Shown: positions 1 to 8,629 of the stretch, piece by piece
Position numbering within the stretch: position 1 is the first letter of the stretch
Layout: the number at the start of each line of letters is the position of its first letter
Assembly (NCBI GenBank): GCA_022750155.1
Contig: JAKIWG010000012.1
Coordinates: 1-64,000 of the forward strand
Reading direction: 5' to 3'
Length of the DNA: 64,000 nucleotides
Source: Thermoplasmata archaeon
GTDB lineage: Archaea; Thermoplasmatota; Thermoplasmata; Lutacidiplasmatales; UBA184
The notes under the pieces: generated by a model
What the model saw: the letters and a program-made list of their open reading frames with translations, nothing else
What the model was told of the DNA's origin: nothing
The model's database searches: none
Position numbers and translations under genes: made by a program

Positions 1-869
1 AGAACTTCGCCGACGGCCTCAAGCTCTTCCGGAAGAACACGTTCAAGCCGCGCGAAGCCGACGGCCTCGGATTCTACTCCGGACCGACGGCCTACATGGT
101 CACCTCGCTGCTGATATTCGGGGTATTGCCGATCTCCTCGGGGTGGGCGGACGGCTCCCTCCCCCTCAGTCTCCTGCTCGCCCTCGTGATCTTCTCCTTC
201 GCGCCATTGTTCATCTTCGTCAGCGCCTGGTCCTCGAACAACAAGTACTCCCTGCTCGGCGGAATGCGCTCGGCGGCCCAGATGATCGCCTACGAGGTCC
301 CGATCCTGATCGCGGTGGTCGCTGTCGTGCTCGTCGCGGGCAGCTTCGACCTGACGACGATCGTGAACGAGCAGCAGAACTACTGGTTCTGGGGGCCGTT
401 GTTCCTTGCCCTGCTCGTCTTCCTTACCGGGATGCTCGCCGAGATGGAACGGATCCCGTTCGACCTTCCCGAGGCCGAGGCGGAGCTCGTCGAGGGGTGG
501 AACACGGAGTACGGCGGCATGCTGTTCGCCTTCTTCATGCTCGCCGACTACCTACGGGCGCTCGTCGGGAGCATCCTGGTCGTCCTGCTCTTCCTGGGGG
601 GGTGGACCCTCCCCTCGTACCTGCCGAGCGTATTGACCTCCTTCCCCCTCGCAGGCATCTTCTGGCTGATGCTGAAGACCTACCTTGTCTTCGGCCTGTT
701 CGTCTGGATCCGCGCCTCCCTCCCCCGCGTGCGGACCGACCAGCTCCTGCGCGTCGGCTGGATGCGGATGATCCCGCTCTCCCTCCTCTCCATCGTCCTG
801 GCGGTGCTGCTCGTGGCGGTACGGTGCCTGCCGGTCTTCGGCTGCCTGCCGCCCATCGGAGGATCGTAG
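1..869 (+). CDS. nuoH: NADH-quinone oxidoreductase subunit H (NuoH-like), 5' partial
   Basis: Membrane subunit of complex I that forms the quinone-binding chamber with the peripheral arm. The reading frame is open from base 3 and enters at the conserved ADGLKLFRK region, so the N-terminus lies outside the window. An internal ATG at 96 is not the true start. Diagnostic family motifs are visible: EMERIPFDLPEAEAELVEG followed by EYGGM, and near the C-terminus RASLPRVRTDQLLRVGW. Several hydrophobic helices span the protein. The gene is followed after 6 bp by nuoI, in the canonical H-I-J-K-L-M-N order. Missing upstream genes (A-D) are expected just left of the window. Identity is secure; whether the electron donor is NADH, ferredoxin or F420H2 cannot be told from this subunit. 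Confidence 0.95.
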   Translation, partial: NFADGLKLFRKNTFKPREADGLGFYSGPTAYMVTSLLIFGVLPISSGWADGSLPLSLLLALVIFSFAPLFIFVSAWSSNNKYSLLGGMRSAAQMIAYEVPILIAVVAVVLVAGSFDLTTIVNEQQNYWFWGPLFLALLVFLTGMLAEMERIPFDLPEAEAELVEGWNTEYGGMLFAFFMLADYLRALVGSILVVLLFLGGWTLPSYLPSVLTSFPLAGIFWLMLKTYLVFGLFVWIRASLPRVRTDQLLRVGWMRMIPLSLLSIVLAVLLVAVRCLPVFGCLPPIGGS

Positions 870-875
870 GAAACC

Positions 876-1655
876 ATGGCCGCCACCGCACCCCCGCCGG
901 AGAAGACCGAGGAGAATCCGATCCTCTGGGTCGCGAGACCGATGCTCACGGCGGCGCGACAGTTCGCCAAGAGCCTCGTGCGACCCTCGACGATCGTCTA
1001 CCCGTTCGAGCGGCTCGAGGACCCCAAGTTCCGCGACGAGGTCCAGGTCGCGTCGGGCAAGCCCATCGGCGTGGGCCACGTGTGGGACAACTACCGCGGG
1101 GTCCACGCGCTCAACATCGCCACGTGCATTTCCTGCAACCTGTGCGCGTTCAGCTGCCCGGACGTCTGCATCGAGATGGTCACCGTCCCCGGTGGGGATC
1201 CGAAGCACCCGAAGAAGTGCCCTCAGATCGACTACGGGAAGTGCAGCTACTGCGGCTTCTGCTCGGACGCGTGCCCGGAGGGGTGCCTGTCGATGACCAC
1301 CCGGTACGAGCTCGCGTCGCCGAAGCGATCGGACCTCGTATTCTCCCCGCAGAAGATGTTCGACGTCTTCCAGCGCAAGCTCCCCATGAGCCCCATCCGG
1401 CTCGAGCGACCCGCGAACGAGGACGCCATCCTCCTCGATGCCCCGCTGTGCATCGGCTGCAACGCGTGCGCCCGGGACTGCCCGACCAGTTGCATCACGA
1501 TGCTCGACATCCCGAAGCCGGTCGCGAAGCCCGGGGAGAAGCTCCCCCGTAGGATCTGGAAGGAGCCGGTCGTCAACGACTCCGACTGCGTCCGGTGCGG
1601 GACCTGCATCAGCGTCTGCCCCAAGGAATGCCTGTTCTGGGGGACTCACCCTTGA
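876..1655 (+). CDS. nuoI: NuoI-like polyferredoxin subunit with four [4Fe-4S] motifs
   Basis: Iron-sulfur subunit that should pass electrons along the peripheral arm of complex I towards quinone. At 259 residues it is longer than ordinary NuoI/FpoI, which carries two 8Fe ferredoxin-type motifs. Here four complete CxxCxxCxxxC sets are visible: C84/87/90/94, C123/126/129/133, C192/195/198/202 and C238/241/244/248. The first pair follows the N-terminal amphipathic segment and corresponds to N6a/N6b of NuoI. The second pair is an additional ferredoxin-like domain joined by a linker of about 58 residues. The extra pair could be the electron entry point if the complex lacks NuoEFG, but that is inference. 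The gene lies between nuoH and nuoJ. Confidence 0.9.
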   Translation: MAATAPPPEKTEENPILWVARPMLTAARQFAKSLVRPSTIVYPFERLEDPKFRDEVQVASGKPIGVGHVWDNYRGVHALNIATCISCNLCAFSCPDVCIEMVTVPGGDPKHPKKCPQIDYGKCSYCGFCSDACPEGCLSMTTRYELASPKRSDLVFSPQKMFDVFQRKLPMSPIRLERPANEDAILLDAPLCIGCNACARDCPTSCITMLDIPKPVAKPGEKLPRRIWKEPVVNDSDCVRCGTCISVCPKECLFWGTHP

Positions 1656-2140
1656 GTCTCGAGGAACTGGCGTTCCTCGTCCTCGCCGGGATCGCGATCG
1701 GCACCGCGCTCGCGGCCCTGCTCGTGCGAGAGCTCGTCCACACCATCCTGTGGATCTCGGTCTTCTTCGTCGCGCTTTCGGCGATCTACTTCCTGCTCCA
1801 GGCCGATTTCCTCGGGATCCTTCAGCTCGGCGTGTACGCCGGCGCGGTGACCATCCTGCTCCTGTTCGGGGTGATGGTGACGCGCAAGAGGATCTTCTCC
1901 CGGGAGGCGGCGACGGGGATCGGGCCGTTCCCCCTCGCCCTCGCGCTCGTGTCGGTCGTCATCCTCGCGGGCGTGGCCTCCGGGCTCCCCACCCAGCCCG
2001 CGTCGGTCCAGACCTACGCGCCGGCCATGCTCTCGCAGGAGCTGTTCACGACGGACGGGGGCTGGCTCGTCCTCCTGGGTCTCACCATGCTGAGCGCGCT
2101 CGCCGGAGCGATCTATCTCGTGCGAGAGGGACGCGAATGA
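1652..2140 (+). CDS. nuoJ: NADH-quinone oxidoreductase subunit J
   Basis: Small membrane subunit of complex I that helps form the E-channel with NuoK and NuoA. The product has about five hydrophobic helices, with the typical QADFLGILQLGVYAGAV stretch (the pi-bulge helix region of the ND6/NuoJ family) and a following basic loop MVTRKR. The start chosen is a TTG overlapping the nuoI stop (TTGA), with a purine-rich GGGGGA about 8 bases upstream. An ATG at 1628 in the same frame is an alternative that would overlap nuoI by 28 bases. The downstream end overlaps nuoK by ATGA. Identity is secure from motif and operon position; the start is uncertain. Confidence 0.9.
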   Translation: MSLEELAFLVLAGIAIGTALAALLVRELVHTILWISVFFVALSAIYFLLQADFLGILQLGVYAGAVTILLLFGVMVTRKRIFSREAATGIGPFPLALALVSVVILAGVASGLPTQPASVQTYAPAMLSQELFTTDGGWLVLLGLTMLSALAGAIYLVREGRE

Positions 2141-2454
2141 CCGATTTCGTCGTCGCGCAGTTCGTCGGGCTCTCGGCCGCGCTGCTCGGGATCGGGCTCT
2201 TCGGCATCCTCACGCGCCGCAACTTCATCCTCCTGCTCATCGCCATCGAGATCGCGATCAACGCCGCGGTCCTCAACTTCGTCTACTTCGCCGGATTCGC
2301 GACGGGTCCGGGCGGCGTGAGCGGCCAGGCCGCGGCCGTGGTCATCGTCGGCCTCGCCGCGACCGAGGTCGCCGTAGGCCTCGCCATCGTGCTGGCGCTC
2401 AACCGCCAGCGCGGGTCGATCAACGTGGCGGAAGCGACCACGCTCCGGCAGTAA
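2137..2454 (+). CDS. nuoK: NADH-quinone oxidoreductase subunit K
   Basis: Three-helix antiporter-related subunit (MrpC/ND4L homologue) of the complex I membrane arm, 105 residues, the usual length. The two membrane-embedded glutamates essential in this family are present: E38 in ...LLIAIEIAINAAVLNF... and E77 in the third helix, GLAATEVAVGLAI. The ATG overlaps the nuoJ stop (ATGA), so translation is likely coupled. It is followed 9 bp later by nuoL. Confidence 0.95.
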   Translation: MTDFVVAQFVGLSAALLGIGLFGILTRRNFILLLIAIEIAINAAVLNFVYFAGFATGPGGVSGQAAAVVIVGLAATEVAVGLAIVLALNRQRGSINVAEATTLRQ

Positions 2455-2463
2455 GGGGAGAAC

Positions 2464-4452
2464 ATGGGCGCATTCGACTCGCTGTTCCAGTGGGCGTTCC
2501 TGGTCCCCCTGTTCCCGCTGCTGGGACTCGTCATCGTCGGATTCTTCGGCGACCGGATGAAGAAGGCCGAATTCGGCGGATGGGTCGCCGTCGCCTTCAG
2601 CGGGATGGCCATGGTCCTGGGGGTCCTCATCGCCGTCGGGGAGGCGCTCACCCCGGGCCGATACACCGACGTGAGCTACGCCTGGCTCACGCTCCCGGGC
2701 ACCCAGTCGGTATTCTCGAACGGATTTTCGCTCGTGATGGGCACGCTCGTCGACCCGATCTCGGCGCTGATGCTCATCGTGGTCAACGTCGTCGGGTTCC
2801 TTGTGATGCTGTACTCCATCGAGTACATGCACCACGACAAGGGACTCCCCCGATACTACGCCGAGCTCTCGCTGTTCCTGGTCGCGATGAACGGGCTCAT
2901 CCTCTCGGACAACCTGCTCGAATTCTTCCTCTTCTGGGAGCTCGTCGGCGTCTGCAGTTACTTCCTCATCGGGTTCTACTACGAGAAGCCGAGCGCGGCG
3001 AGCGCGGCGAAGGAGGCGTTCCTCGTCACGCGCGTGGGCGATGTCCTGTTCCTGCTGGGGATATTCATCTATTTCGCGACCTACGCGACCTCCGGCGGCG
3101 GCGCGGGCTGGGCGGCGTCCGGGTTCAAGTTCACCACCGGCAGCACCCCGTTCCTGGGGAGCCTCGTCGGCTCGGCGAGCTCCCCGACGCTCACCATCGC
3201 CGGGCTCATGATGCTCGCCGGTGCGGCCGGGAAGTCCGCGCAGTTCCCCCTCGATGTGTGGCTGCCGGACGCGATGGAAGGACCCACGACGGTCAGCGCG
3301 TTGATCCACGCGGCGACGATGGTTGCCGCGGGGGTCTATCTGTTGGCCGTCGTCTCCCTCTTCCTCGGCTTCACCGCCGACGATCGGCTGGCGATCGTCG
3401 CCGTAGGGGGGTTCACCACGATCTGGGCGGCGTCGATGGCGGTGGTGAACACCGACATCAAGCGCGTGGTGGCCTATTCGACGATCTCCCAGCTCGGGTA
3501 CATGGTCCTCGCGGTCGGGGCGGGATTCGCGATGGTCGGATTGTACCATCTGTTCACGCACGCGTTCTTCAAGGCGCTCCTCTTCCTCGCGGCGGGGGCG
3601 GTCATCCACGCGGTCGGCACCCAGGACCTGCTCAAGATGGGCGGGCTGGGCAAGTCGATGCGCATCACCTCGATCGCCTTCCTCATCGGCGCCCTGTCGC
3701 TCTCCGGATTCCCCGGGTTCGCCGGGTTCTGGAGCAAGGACGACGTCCTCGCGTCGGTGTATTCGCAGGTCGGCGCCCATCCGCTGTACTGGCCGTTCCT
3801 GCTCTGCGCCCTGGCCACCGTGTTCCTGACCGCGTACTACATCTTCCGCGCCTGGTTCCTTGCATTCTCCGGCGATCACCCTCGGGACCCGACGCTGCCC
3901 CACGGGCACGACGCGCCGTGGGCGATGCGCCTCCCCCTCCTCGTCCTCTCCGTCCTCGCGGCCGTGGCCGGCCTGTTCGCCTTCCTACCGTCGTTCTCCA
4001 GCCTCCTTCCCGGGGCGAACGTCCCTCCGGTGTACGGGAGCACGGATCTGGTGCTCACCGCGGTCTCGGCGGGACTCGGGCTGGGCGGGATCGGCGTCGC
4101 CTACGTGATGTGGGGGAACGGGCGCGTATTCCAGCTCCCGTCGGGTTCGCCCCTCCAGGGGGCCCGGACGGTGCTCCTCCGCCGATATTACATGAAGGAC
4201 GCCTACGACTGGATCGGCCTTCACGGGGTCTACCGACTCGCCCGCGCCGCCGACTTCGTCGACCAGTTCGTCATCGACGGAAGCATCCGGGGGATCGAGC
4301 GGGCGTTCTCGTCCCTCTCGAACGGGATGCGGCGCCTCCAGACCGGGGTCGTCTCCGACTACGCGGCGTACGTGGTGACCGGTCTCGTCGGGGTGCTGCT
4401 CTTCTTCCTGTTCGTCGCCCCGTGGATCTTCAGGACCATGGGAGGGGGCTGA
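2464..4452 (+). CDS. nuoL: NADH-quinone oxidoreductase subunit L
   Basis: Large proton-translocating antiporter-like subunit (ND5/MrpA family) at the distal end of the membrane arm. The 662 residues are a normal length. Family signatures include the helix-5 glutamate in FFLFWELVGVCSYFLIGF, the region KSAQFPLDVWLPDAMEGPT with the helix-7 lysine, and DIKRVVAYSTISQLGYM. The C-terminal part carries the hydrophilic and lateral-helix region after about residue 560. The ATG at 2464 is preceded by AAGGGGAGAAC, a good ribosome-binding site. The gene is followed one base after its stop by nuoM, so the genes are clearly co-transcribed. Confidence 0.95.
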   Translation: MGAFDSLFQWAFLVPLFPLLGLVIVGFFGDRMKKAEFGGWVAVAFSGMAMVLGVLIAVGEALTPGRYTDVSYAWLTLPGTQSVFSNGFSLVMGTLVDPISALMLIVVNVVGFLVMLYSIEYMHHDKGLPRYYAELSLFLVAMNGLILSDNLLEFFLFWELVGVCSYFLIGFYYEKPSAASAAKEAFLVTRVGDVLFLLGIFIYFATYATSGGGAGWAASGFKFTTGSTPFLGSLVGSASSPTLTIAGLMMLAGAAGKSAQFPLDVWLPDAMEGPTTVSALIHAATMVAAGVYLLAVVSLFLGFTADDRLAIVAVGGFTTIWAASMAVVNTDIKRVVAYSTISQLGYMVLAVGAGFAMVGLYHLFTHAFFKALLFLAAGAVIHAVGTQDLLKMGGLGKSMRITSIAFLIGALSLSGFPGFAGFWSKDDVLASVYSQVGAHPLYWPFLLCALATVFLTAYYIFRAWFLAFSGDHPRDPTLPHGHDAPWAMRLPLLVLSVLAAVAGLFAFLPSFSSLLPGANVPPVYGSTDLVLTAVSAGLGLGGIGVAYVMWGNGRVFQLPSGSPLQGARTVLLRRYYMKDAYDWIGLHGVYRLARAADFVDQFVIDGSIRGIERAFSSLSNGMRRLQTGVVSDYAAYVVTGLVGVLLFFLFVAPWIFRTMGGG

Positions 4453-4453
4453 G

Positions 4454-5932
4454 ATGGTCCCGGTCCTTTCGCTCCTGCTCCTGACGCTCCTCGCCGGGAC
4501 CGTCGTCACGTTCCTCGCGGGGCGGCGGGCCCGTTGGGTCGCGCTCGCCACCTCGGTGGGATTCCTGTTCGAGACCCTCTGGCTCCTCGACTCGTACACG
4601 TCCTGGCCGGGGCGAAGCGGCGCCTTGGGGGTGCCGCAGTACTCCGACGGGGAATCGTACGCCTGGATCTCGGTGCCGTGGCTCCACATCAACTACACCG
4701 TGGGGATCGACGGCATCTCGTTGATCCTGATCCTCCTGACGGCGTTCCTGCAGCTCGCGACGGTCGTGTACTGCTGGACCGAGTCGAGGAGGCCTTCGGC
4801 GTGGTTCGGCCTCGTGCTGCTCACCTGCCTCGGGAGCTTCGGGGTGTTCATCGCGCTCGACGTGCTGCTGTTCTTCCTCTTCTGGGAAGCGACGCTCATC
4901 CCGATGTTCTTCATGATCGGGTTCTGGGGCGGCCCGCGACGCCGATACGCGGCGTTGAAGTTCTTCGTCTACACCCACGTCGCCTCGATCGTCATGCTGG
5001 TGGCGCTGCTCGCCGTCGTCTTCTACGCGCATGCCGCCTCCTTCGACTTCTCCGACATCTACATCGCGACCCACAGTTCCGGATTCCCTATCGTCACCCA
5101 GGCGATGCTCTTCCTCGCGCTCTTCTTCGGCTTCGGGGTCAAGTTCCCGATCGTCCCGTTCCACACCTGGCTGCCCGACGCCCACGTCGAGGCCCCGACG
5201 GGCGGCTCGGTCCTCCTCGCCGGGCTACTGCTGAAGCTCGGCGGGTACGGTCTGATCCGTTGGGCGGTGGAGGTGCTGCCGCAGGGGCTCGCCCACACCA
5301 GCTGGATCGTCTACGGCGTCGCCTTCGCTTCGATCATCTGGGGAACGGTCCTGTCGCTCTCCCAACGGGACCTGAAGCGGATGATCGCCTACTCCTCGAT
5401 CAACCACATGGGCATCGTCCTGTTGGCGATCGCCGTCTACTCGTCGCTGGGGCTGCTCGCCGCCGTCCTGTTGATGTTCGCCCACGGGGTCGTGAGCGGG
5501 CTCCTGTTCATGGCCTCCGGGAGCGTCCACCACACCTTCGGGACCCGCGACATCGTCACGCTCCGAGGGATCACCCCGAGGACCCCGGTGCTGGCCACGA
5601 TGATCATGGTCGGCTCGCTCGCATCGCTCGGTCTTCCGGCGCTGATCAGCTTCCCGGCGGAGTTCACCGCGCTGCTCGCTACGTGGGACCGGCTCGGCTA
5701 CTGGGTCCTGCTTCCGCTCGTGATCCTCGTCGTGACCGCGGGCTTCTACCTGTGGATGATGCAACGGGTGCTGTTCGGGCCTCCGCAGAACATCCCGGAG
5801 AAGGCCCACGACGTCGACGTGTACGAGACCGCGGGGATGGCGATCCTGGTGGCGCTGATCATCCTGTACGGCGTCCTCCCGGGGTTCCTGGTGAACGTGA
5901 TCGTCAACTCGCCGGTCTACGGGTTCCCGTGA
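4454..5932 (+). CDS. nuoM: NADH-quinone oxidoreductase subunit M
   Basis: Second antiporter-like proton-pumping subunit (ND4 family), 492 residues with about 14 transmembrane helices. The helix-5 glutamate is seen in LLFFLFWEATLIPMFFMIG. The highly conserved KFPIVPFHTWLPDAHVEAP block with the helix-7 lysine follows, then LSQRDLKRMIAYSSINHMG. The gene starts one base after the nuoL stop and is followed 8 bp later by nuoN. Nothing unusual was seen; key residues are all present. Confidence 0.96.
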   Translation: MVPVLSLLLLTLLAGTVVTFLAGRRARWVALATSVGFLFETLWLLDSYTSWPGRSGALGVPQYSDGESYAWISVPWLHINYTVGIDGISLILILLTAFLQLATVVYCWTESRRPSAWFGLVLLTCLGSFGVFIALDVLLFFLFWEATLIPMFFMIGFWGGPRRRYAALKFFVYTHVASIVMLVALLAVVFYAHAASFDFSDIYIATHSSGFPIVTQAMLFLALFFGFGVKFPIVPFHTWLPDAHVEAPTGGSVLLAGLLLKLGGYGLIRWAVEVLPQGLAHTSWIVYGVAFASIIWGTVLSLSQRDLKRMIAYSSINHMGIVLLAIAVYSSLGLLAAVLLMFAHGVVSGLLFMASGSVHHTFGTRDIVTLRGITPRTPVLATMIMVGSLASLGLPALISFPAEFTALLATWDRLGYWVLLPLVILVVTAGFYLWMMQRVLFGPPQNIPEKAHDVDVYETAGMAILVALIILYGVLPGFLVNVIVNSPVYGFP

Positions 5933-5940
5933 GGCGGTAG

Positions 5941-7524
5941 ATGGACCCGGTATCGTGGACCTGGTTCCTCCCGGAAGCGTTCCTCCTCGGGGCGGCGCTC
6001 CTCGTATTCCTCCTCGACGTCCTCGGGGTGGAGAAGCTCGAGGCGTTCGGCGCGGTCGCGGTCGGGGCCACGGCCCTCTCGCTGCTCGCGGTCGTCGCCG
6101 ACCTCGGGTTCACCCCGCTCTCCTTCCTGTCCACCCTTCCCCCCTCCGTCGTCGACTCGGGCGGCGGCGCGACGAGCCTCTACGCGTTCTCGAGCCTCGG
6201 GCTGGTCTTCCAGGGCGTGTTCCTGTCGAGTGCGCTGCTCGTCTCGTTGGCGTCCCTCTCCCGGCCCTCCCACGAGAAGGGCGCGGCGGTGTTCTACGGC
6301 CTCCTGTTGATGGCCACGCTCGGGATGATGCTCGTCGCCGTCTCGGCGGACCTGATCTTCCTGCTGTTGGCGATCGAGGTCACCGGGATCGCCACCTACC
6401 TGATGGTGGGCTACACCCGAAAGGACGCGCGGGGTCTGGAGGCTGCGATGAAGTTCTACATCATCGGCGCGCTCTCCACCGCGCTCTCCTTCTTCGGCGC
6501 CTCCCTCCTGTTCGGCGCCTTCGGGTCGACGAACCTTCTCGTGCTGAGCCAGGGGCTGGGAGGGATCTCCAACCACTCCCTCGCCCTCGTCGGCTACGCG
6601 TTCCTGATCGTAGGCCTCGGTTTCAAGGTCACGCTCGTCCCGTTCCATGCCTGGGCCGTCGACGTCTACGACGGGGCCCCCACGGATGTGTCCGCCTTCC
6701 TCGCGGGCGGGACGAAGAAGATGGGCGTCTTCGCGTTCTTCCTCGTGTTCATCGGACCGCTCTCGATCCTGACCGTCCGGGCCGTGAACTGCACCGGCAC
6801 CGTATGCATCGCCCCGTACGACTTCCGGCCCACGGTGGAGCTCACGCTCGGGCTCCTCGCGATCGTGACGATGACCCTCGGGAACGTCCTCGCGCTCCTC
6901 CAGAAGGAGATGAAGCGGATGCTCGCCTACTCGTCGATCTCGCAGGCGGGCTACATGATGATCGGCATCGCGATCGGTACCGCCCCCGCCCTCGCGGGAG
7001 CGACCCTGCAGATCCTCGCGCACGTGTTCATGAAGGCCGGCGCCTTCCTCGTCGTCGCCGGCGTTTCGGCGCTGGGCGTGGGTCCGCTCATCGCCCAGTA
7101 CCGCGGGTTGGGGCAGCGCCGCCCGTACCTGGGGGTCGCCTTCGCGCTGATGCTCCTCTCGCTCGCCGGGATCCCGCTCACCGTCGGTTTCGTCTCGAAA
7201 TTCATCCTGTTCTCCGCCGCCGTCCAGGCCTCCACGGTGGCCGGCCAGTCGTTCTTCTTCTGGCTCGCCGTGGCGGGGCTCCTCAACAGCGCGCTCTCCG
7301 TCTTCTACTACGCGAGGGTCCTCAAGGTGATGTACATGGAATCGCCCGACGCCAGCGTCCCGCTCGACGGCCCCGCCGGGGACCCGACGGGCGGCCTCGG
7401 ATACGGGCGCTCGGCCGCGATCCTCCTCGCGGTGGTGGCGATCGTGGCGCTCGGGGTCTACCCGCAGCCGGTCTTCTCGGCGATCCAGGCCGCGGCGACC
7501 CATTTCGTGGCGAGCGGGGCGTGA
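5941..7524 (+). CDS. nuoN: NADH-quinone oxidoreductase subunit N
   Basis: Third antiporter-like subunit (ND2 family), 527 residues, nearest the quinone-reducing end of the membrane arm. The membrane glutamate lies in FLLLAIEVTGIATYLMVGY, and the proton-path lysine in GFKVTLVPFHAWAVDVYDGAP. A further conserved stretch, QKEMKRMLAYSSISQAGYM, confirms the family. It is the last Nuo gene of the cluster, and only 4 bp separate its stop from the following flavoprotein gene. The lipid/quinone genes downstream are therefore probably in the same transcript. Confidence 0.95.
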   Translation: MDPVSWTWFLPEAFLLGAALLVFLLDVLGVEKLEAFGAVAVGATALSLLAVVADLGFTPLSFLSTLPPSVVDSGGGATSLYAFSSLGLVFQGVFLSSALLVSLASLSRPSHEKGAAVFYGLLLMATLGMMLVAVSADLIFLLLAIEVTGIATYLMVGYTRKDARGLEAAMKFYIIGALSTALSFFGASLLFGAFGSTNLLVLSQGLGGISNHSLALVGYAFLIVGLGFKVTLVPFHAWAVDVYDGAPTDVSAFLAGGTKKMGVFAFFLVFIGPLSILTVRAVNCTGTVCIAPYDFRPTVELTLGLLAIVTMTLGNVLALLQKEMKRMLAYSSISQAGYMMIGIAIGTAPALAGATLQILAHVFMKAGAFLVVAGVSALGVGPLIAQYRGLGQRRPYLGVAFALMLLSLAGIPLTVGFVSKFILFSAAVQASTVAGQSFFFWLAVAGLLNSALSVFYYARVLKVMYMESPDASVPLDGPAGDPTGGLGYGRSAAILLAVVAIVALGVYPQPVFSAIQAAATHFVASGA

Positions 7525-7528
7525 GGGG

Positions 7529-8629
7529 ATGGAGGCGTACGACGTCGCCGTCGTCGGTGCGGGACCGGCGGGGGCGACCGCGGCCCGATTCTCCGCCCTC
7601 GGGGGGGCGCGGACGATCCTCCTCGACCGCCGCCCCGAGCTCGGCCACCCGGTCCAGTGCGGGGAGTTCCTTCCGACCCCGGCCGAGCTGAAGGACCTCT
7701 TCGACTGCGACGAGGTCATCGACGAGACGTTCCGGGTCCCGCCGGGAACGATCCTCCGGGAGACCCACGGGATGGTCTGCATCGCCCCCTCCGGCCGCGA
7801 GTACCGGTTCCCCCTGGAGGGCTACTCGGTCTCCCGTCGCGCCTTCGACAAGGCGCTCGCGCTCGACGCGGAAGGCGCGGGGGCCGAACTGCGTCACCCG
7901 TGCGGGGTCACCCGCGTCCGCGACGACGTGGTGAGCCTCGCCGGCGGCGGCCAGATCCGCGCCCGGGTCATCGTCGGCGCCGACGGGCCGCTCTCCACCG
8001 TCGCGCGCTCCGCCGGGTTCTCCGTCGAACGGGAGATGTTCCGGATGGTCACGGGAACCTCGTTGGGGACGTTCTCCGACGAGATCCGGCTCTACTTCGG
8101 CCAGGTGGCACCCGGGGGGTACGCCTGGGTGTTCCCCCGCCGCGCCGACGCGAATGTCGGGCTGGGGGTCACGAGCATCCCGCGGGGCCGGAGCCTCGGG
8201 ACCCTGCTCGACCGGTTCCTGCGTCGCGAGAAGATCTCGGGGGCGACGGATCGGACCAGCTGGTGGGTGCCGATCGGGCCCCCGCCCCCGAGCGCCGTAC
8301 GGGGCCGGGCCCTGTTCGCGGGGGACTCGGCGAACCTGGTGATGGCGACGAACGGTGGGGGGATCCCGACCGCGATGATCTCCGGGCGTGACGCCGGGGT
8401 CGCCGCCGCCCGCCACATCCGCGACGGGAGGCCGCTCTCGGAGTACGACACACTGTGGAAGCGGCATCTGTTCCAGCCCCTCGCCCGGGGGCATCGCATC
8501 AAGCACCTCGGGGACCGCGTCGTCGCCCGAGACCGGTTCCTCTCCCTCGGAATGCGCTATATCGGGGCATCCGGTCTGGATTCGATGATGCGCCTGCGCT
8601 GGCCACGCCGATTGGGGGGGGCCCGGTGA
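7529..8629 (+). CDS. Geranylgeranyl reductase family flavoprotein
   Basis: FAD-dependent reductase of the GGR/digeranylgeranylglycerophospholipid reductase family, 366 residues. The N-terminal Rossmann fingerprint is G10-A-G12-P-A-G15, the QCGE motif of the family lies near residues 43-46, and a PGGYAWVFPRR block marks the catalytic domain. GDSANLVMATNGGGIPTAM is the second FAD-contact region. Family members hydrogenate isoprenoid chains of archaeal lipids or of menaquinone. Placement directly after nuoN and overlapping a polyprenyl synthase gene makes the quinone side chain as plausible a substrate as membrane lipid, but the sequence alone does not decide. The ATG follows a GAGGGG ribosome-binding site. 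Confidence 0.88.
   Translation: MEAYDVAVVGAGPAGATAARFSALGGARTILLDRRPELGHPVQCGEFLPTPAELKDLFDCDEVIDETFRVPPGTILRETHGMVCIAPSGREYRFPLEGYSVSRRAFDKALALDAEGAGAELRHPCGVTRVRDDVVSLAGGGQIRARVIVGADGPLSTVARSAGFSVEREMFRMVTGTSLGTFSDEIRLYFGQVAPGGYAWVFPRRADANVGLGVTSIPRGRSLGTLLDRFLRREKISGATDRTSWWVPIGPPPPSAVRGRALFAGDSANLVMATNGGGIPTAMISGRDAGVAAARHIRDGRPLSEYDTLWKRHLFQPLARGHRIKHLGDRVVARDRFLSLGMRYIGASGLDSMMRLRWPRRLGGAR

Noticed and set aside
2113-3909. A 598-codon minus-strand frame opposite nuoK and nuoL
   Set aside because: Same reason: antisense to clear genes, with low-complexity Arg/Glu/Asp/Gly content.
5917-7782. A 621-codon minus-strand frame opposite nuoN
   Set aside because: The plus strand encodes a complete NuoN with all key residues; the antisense product is low-complexity charged sequence.
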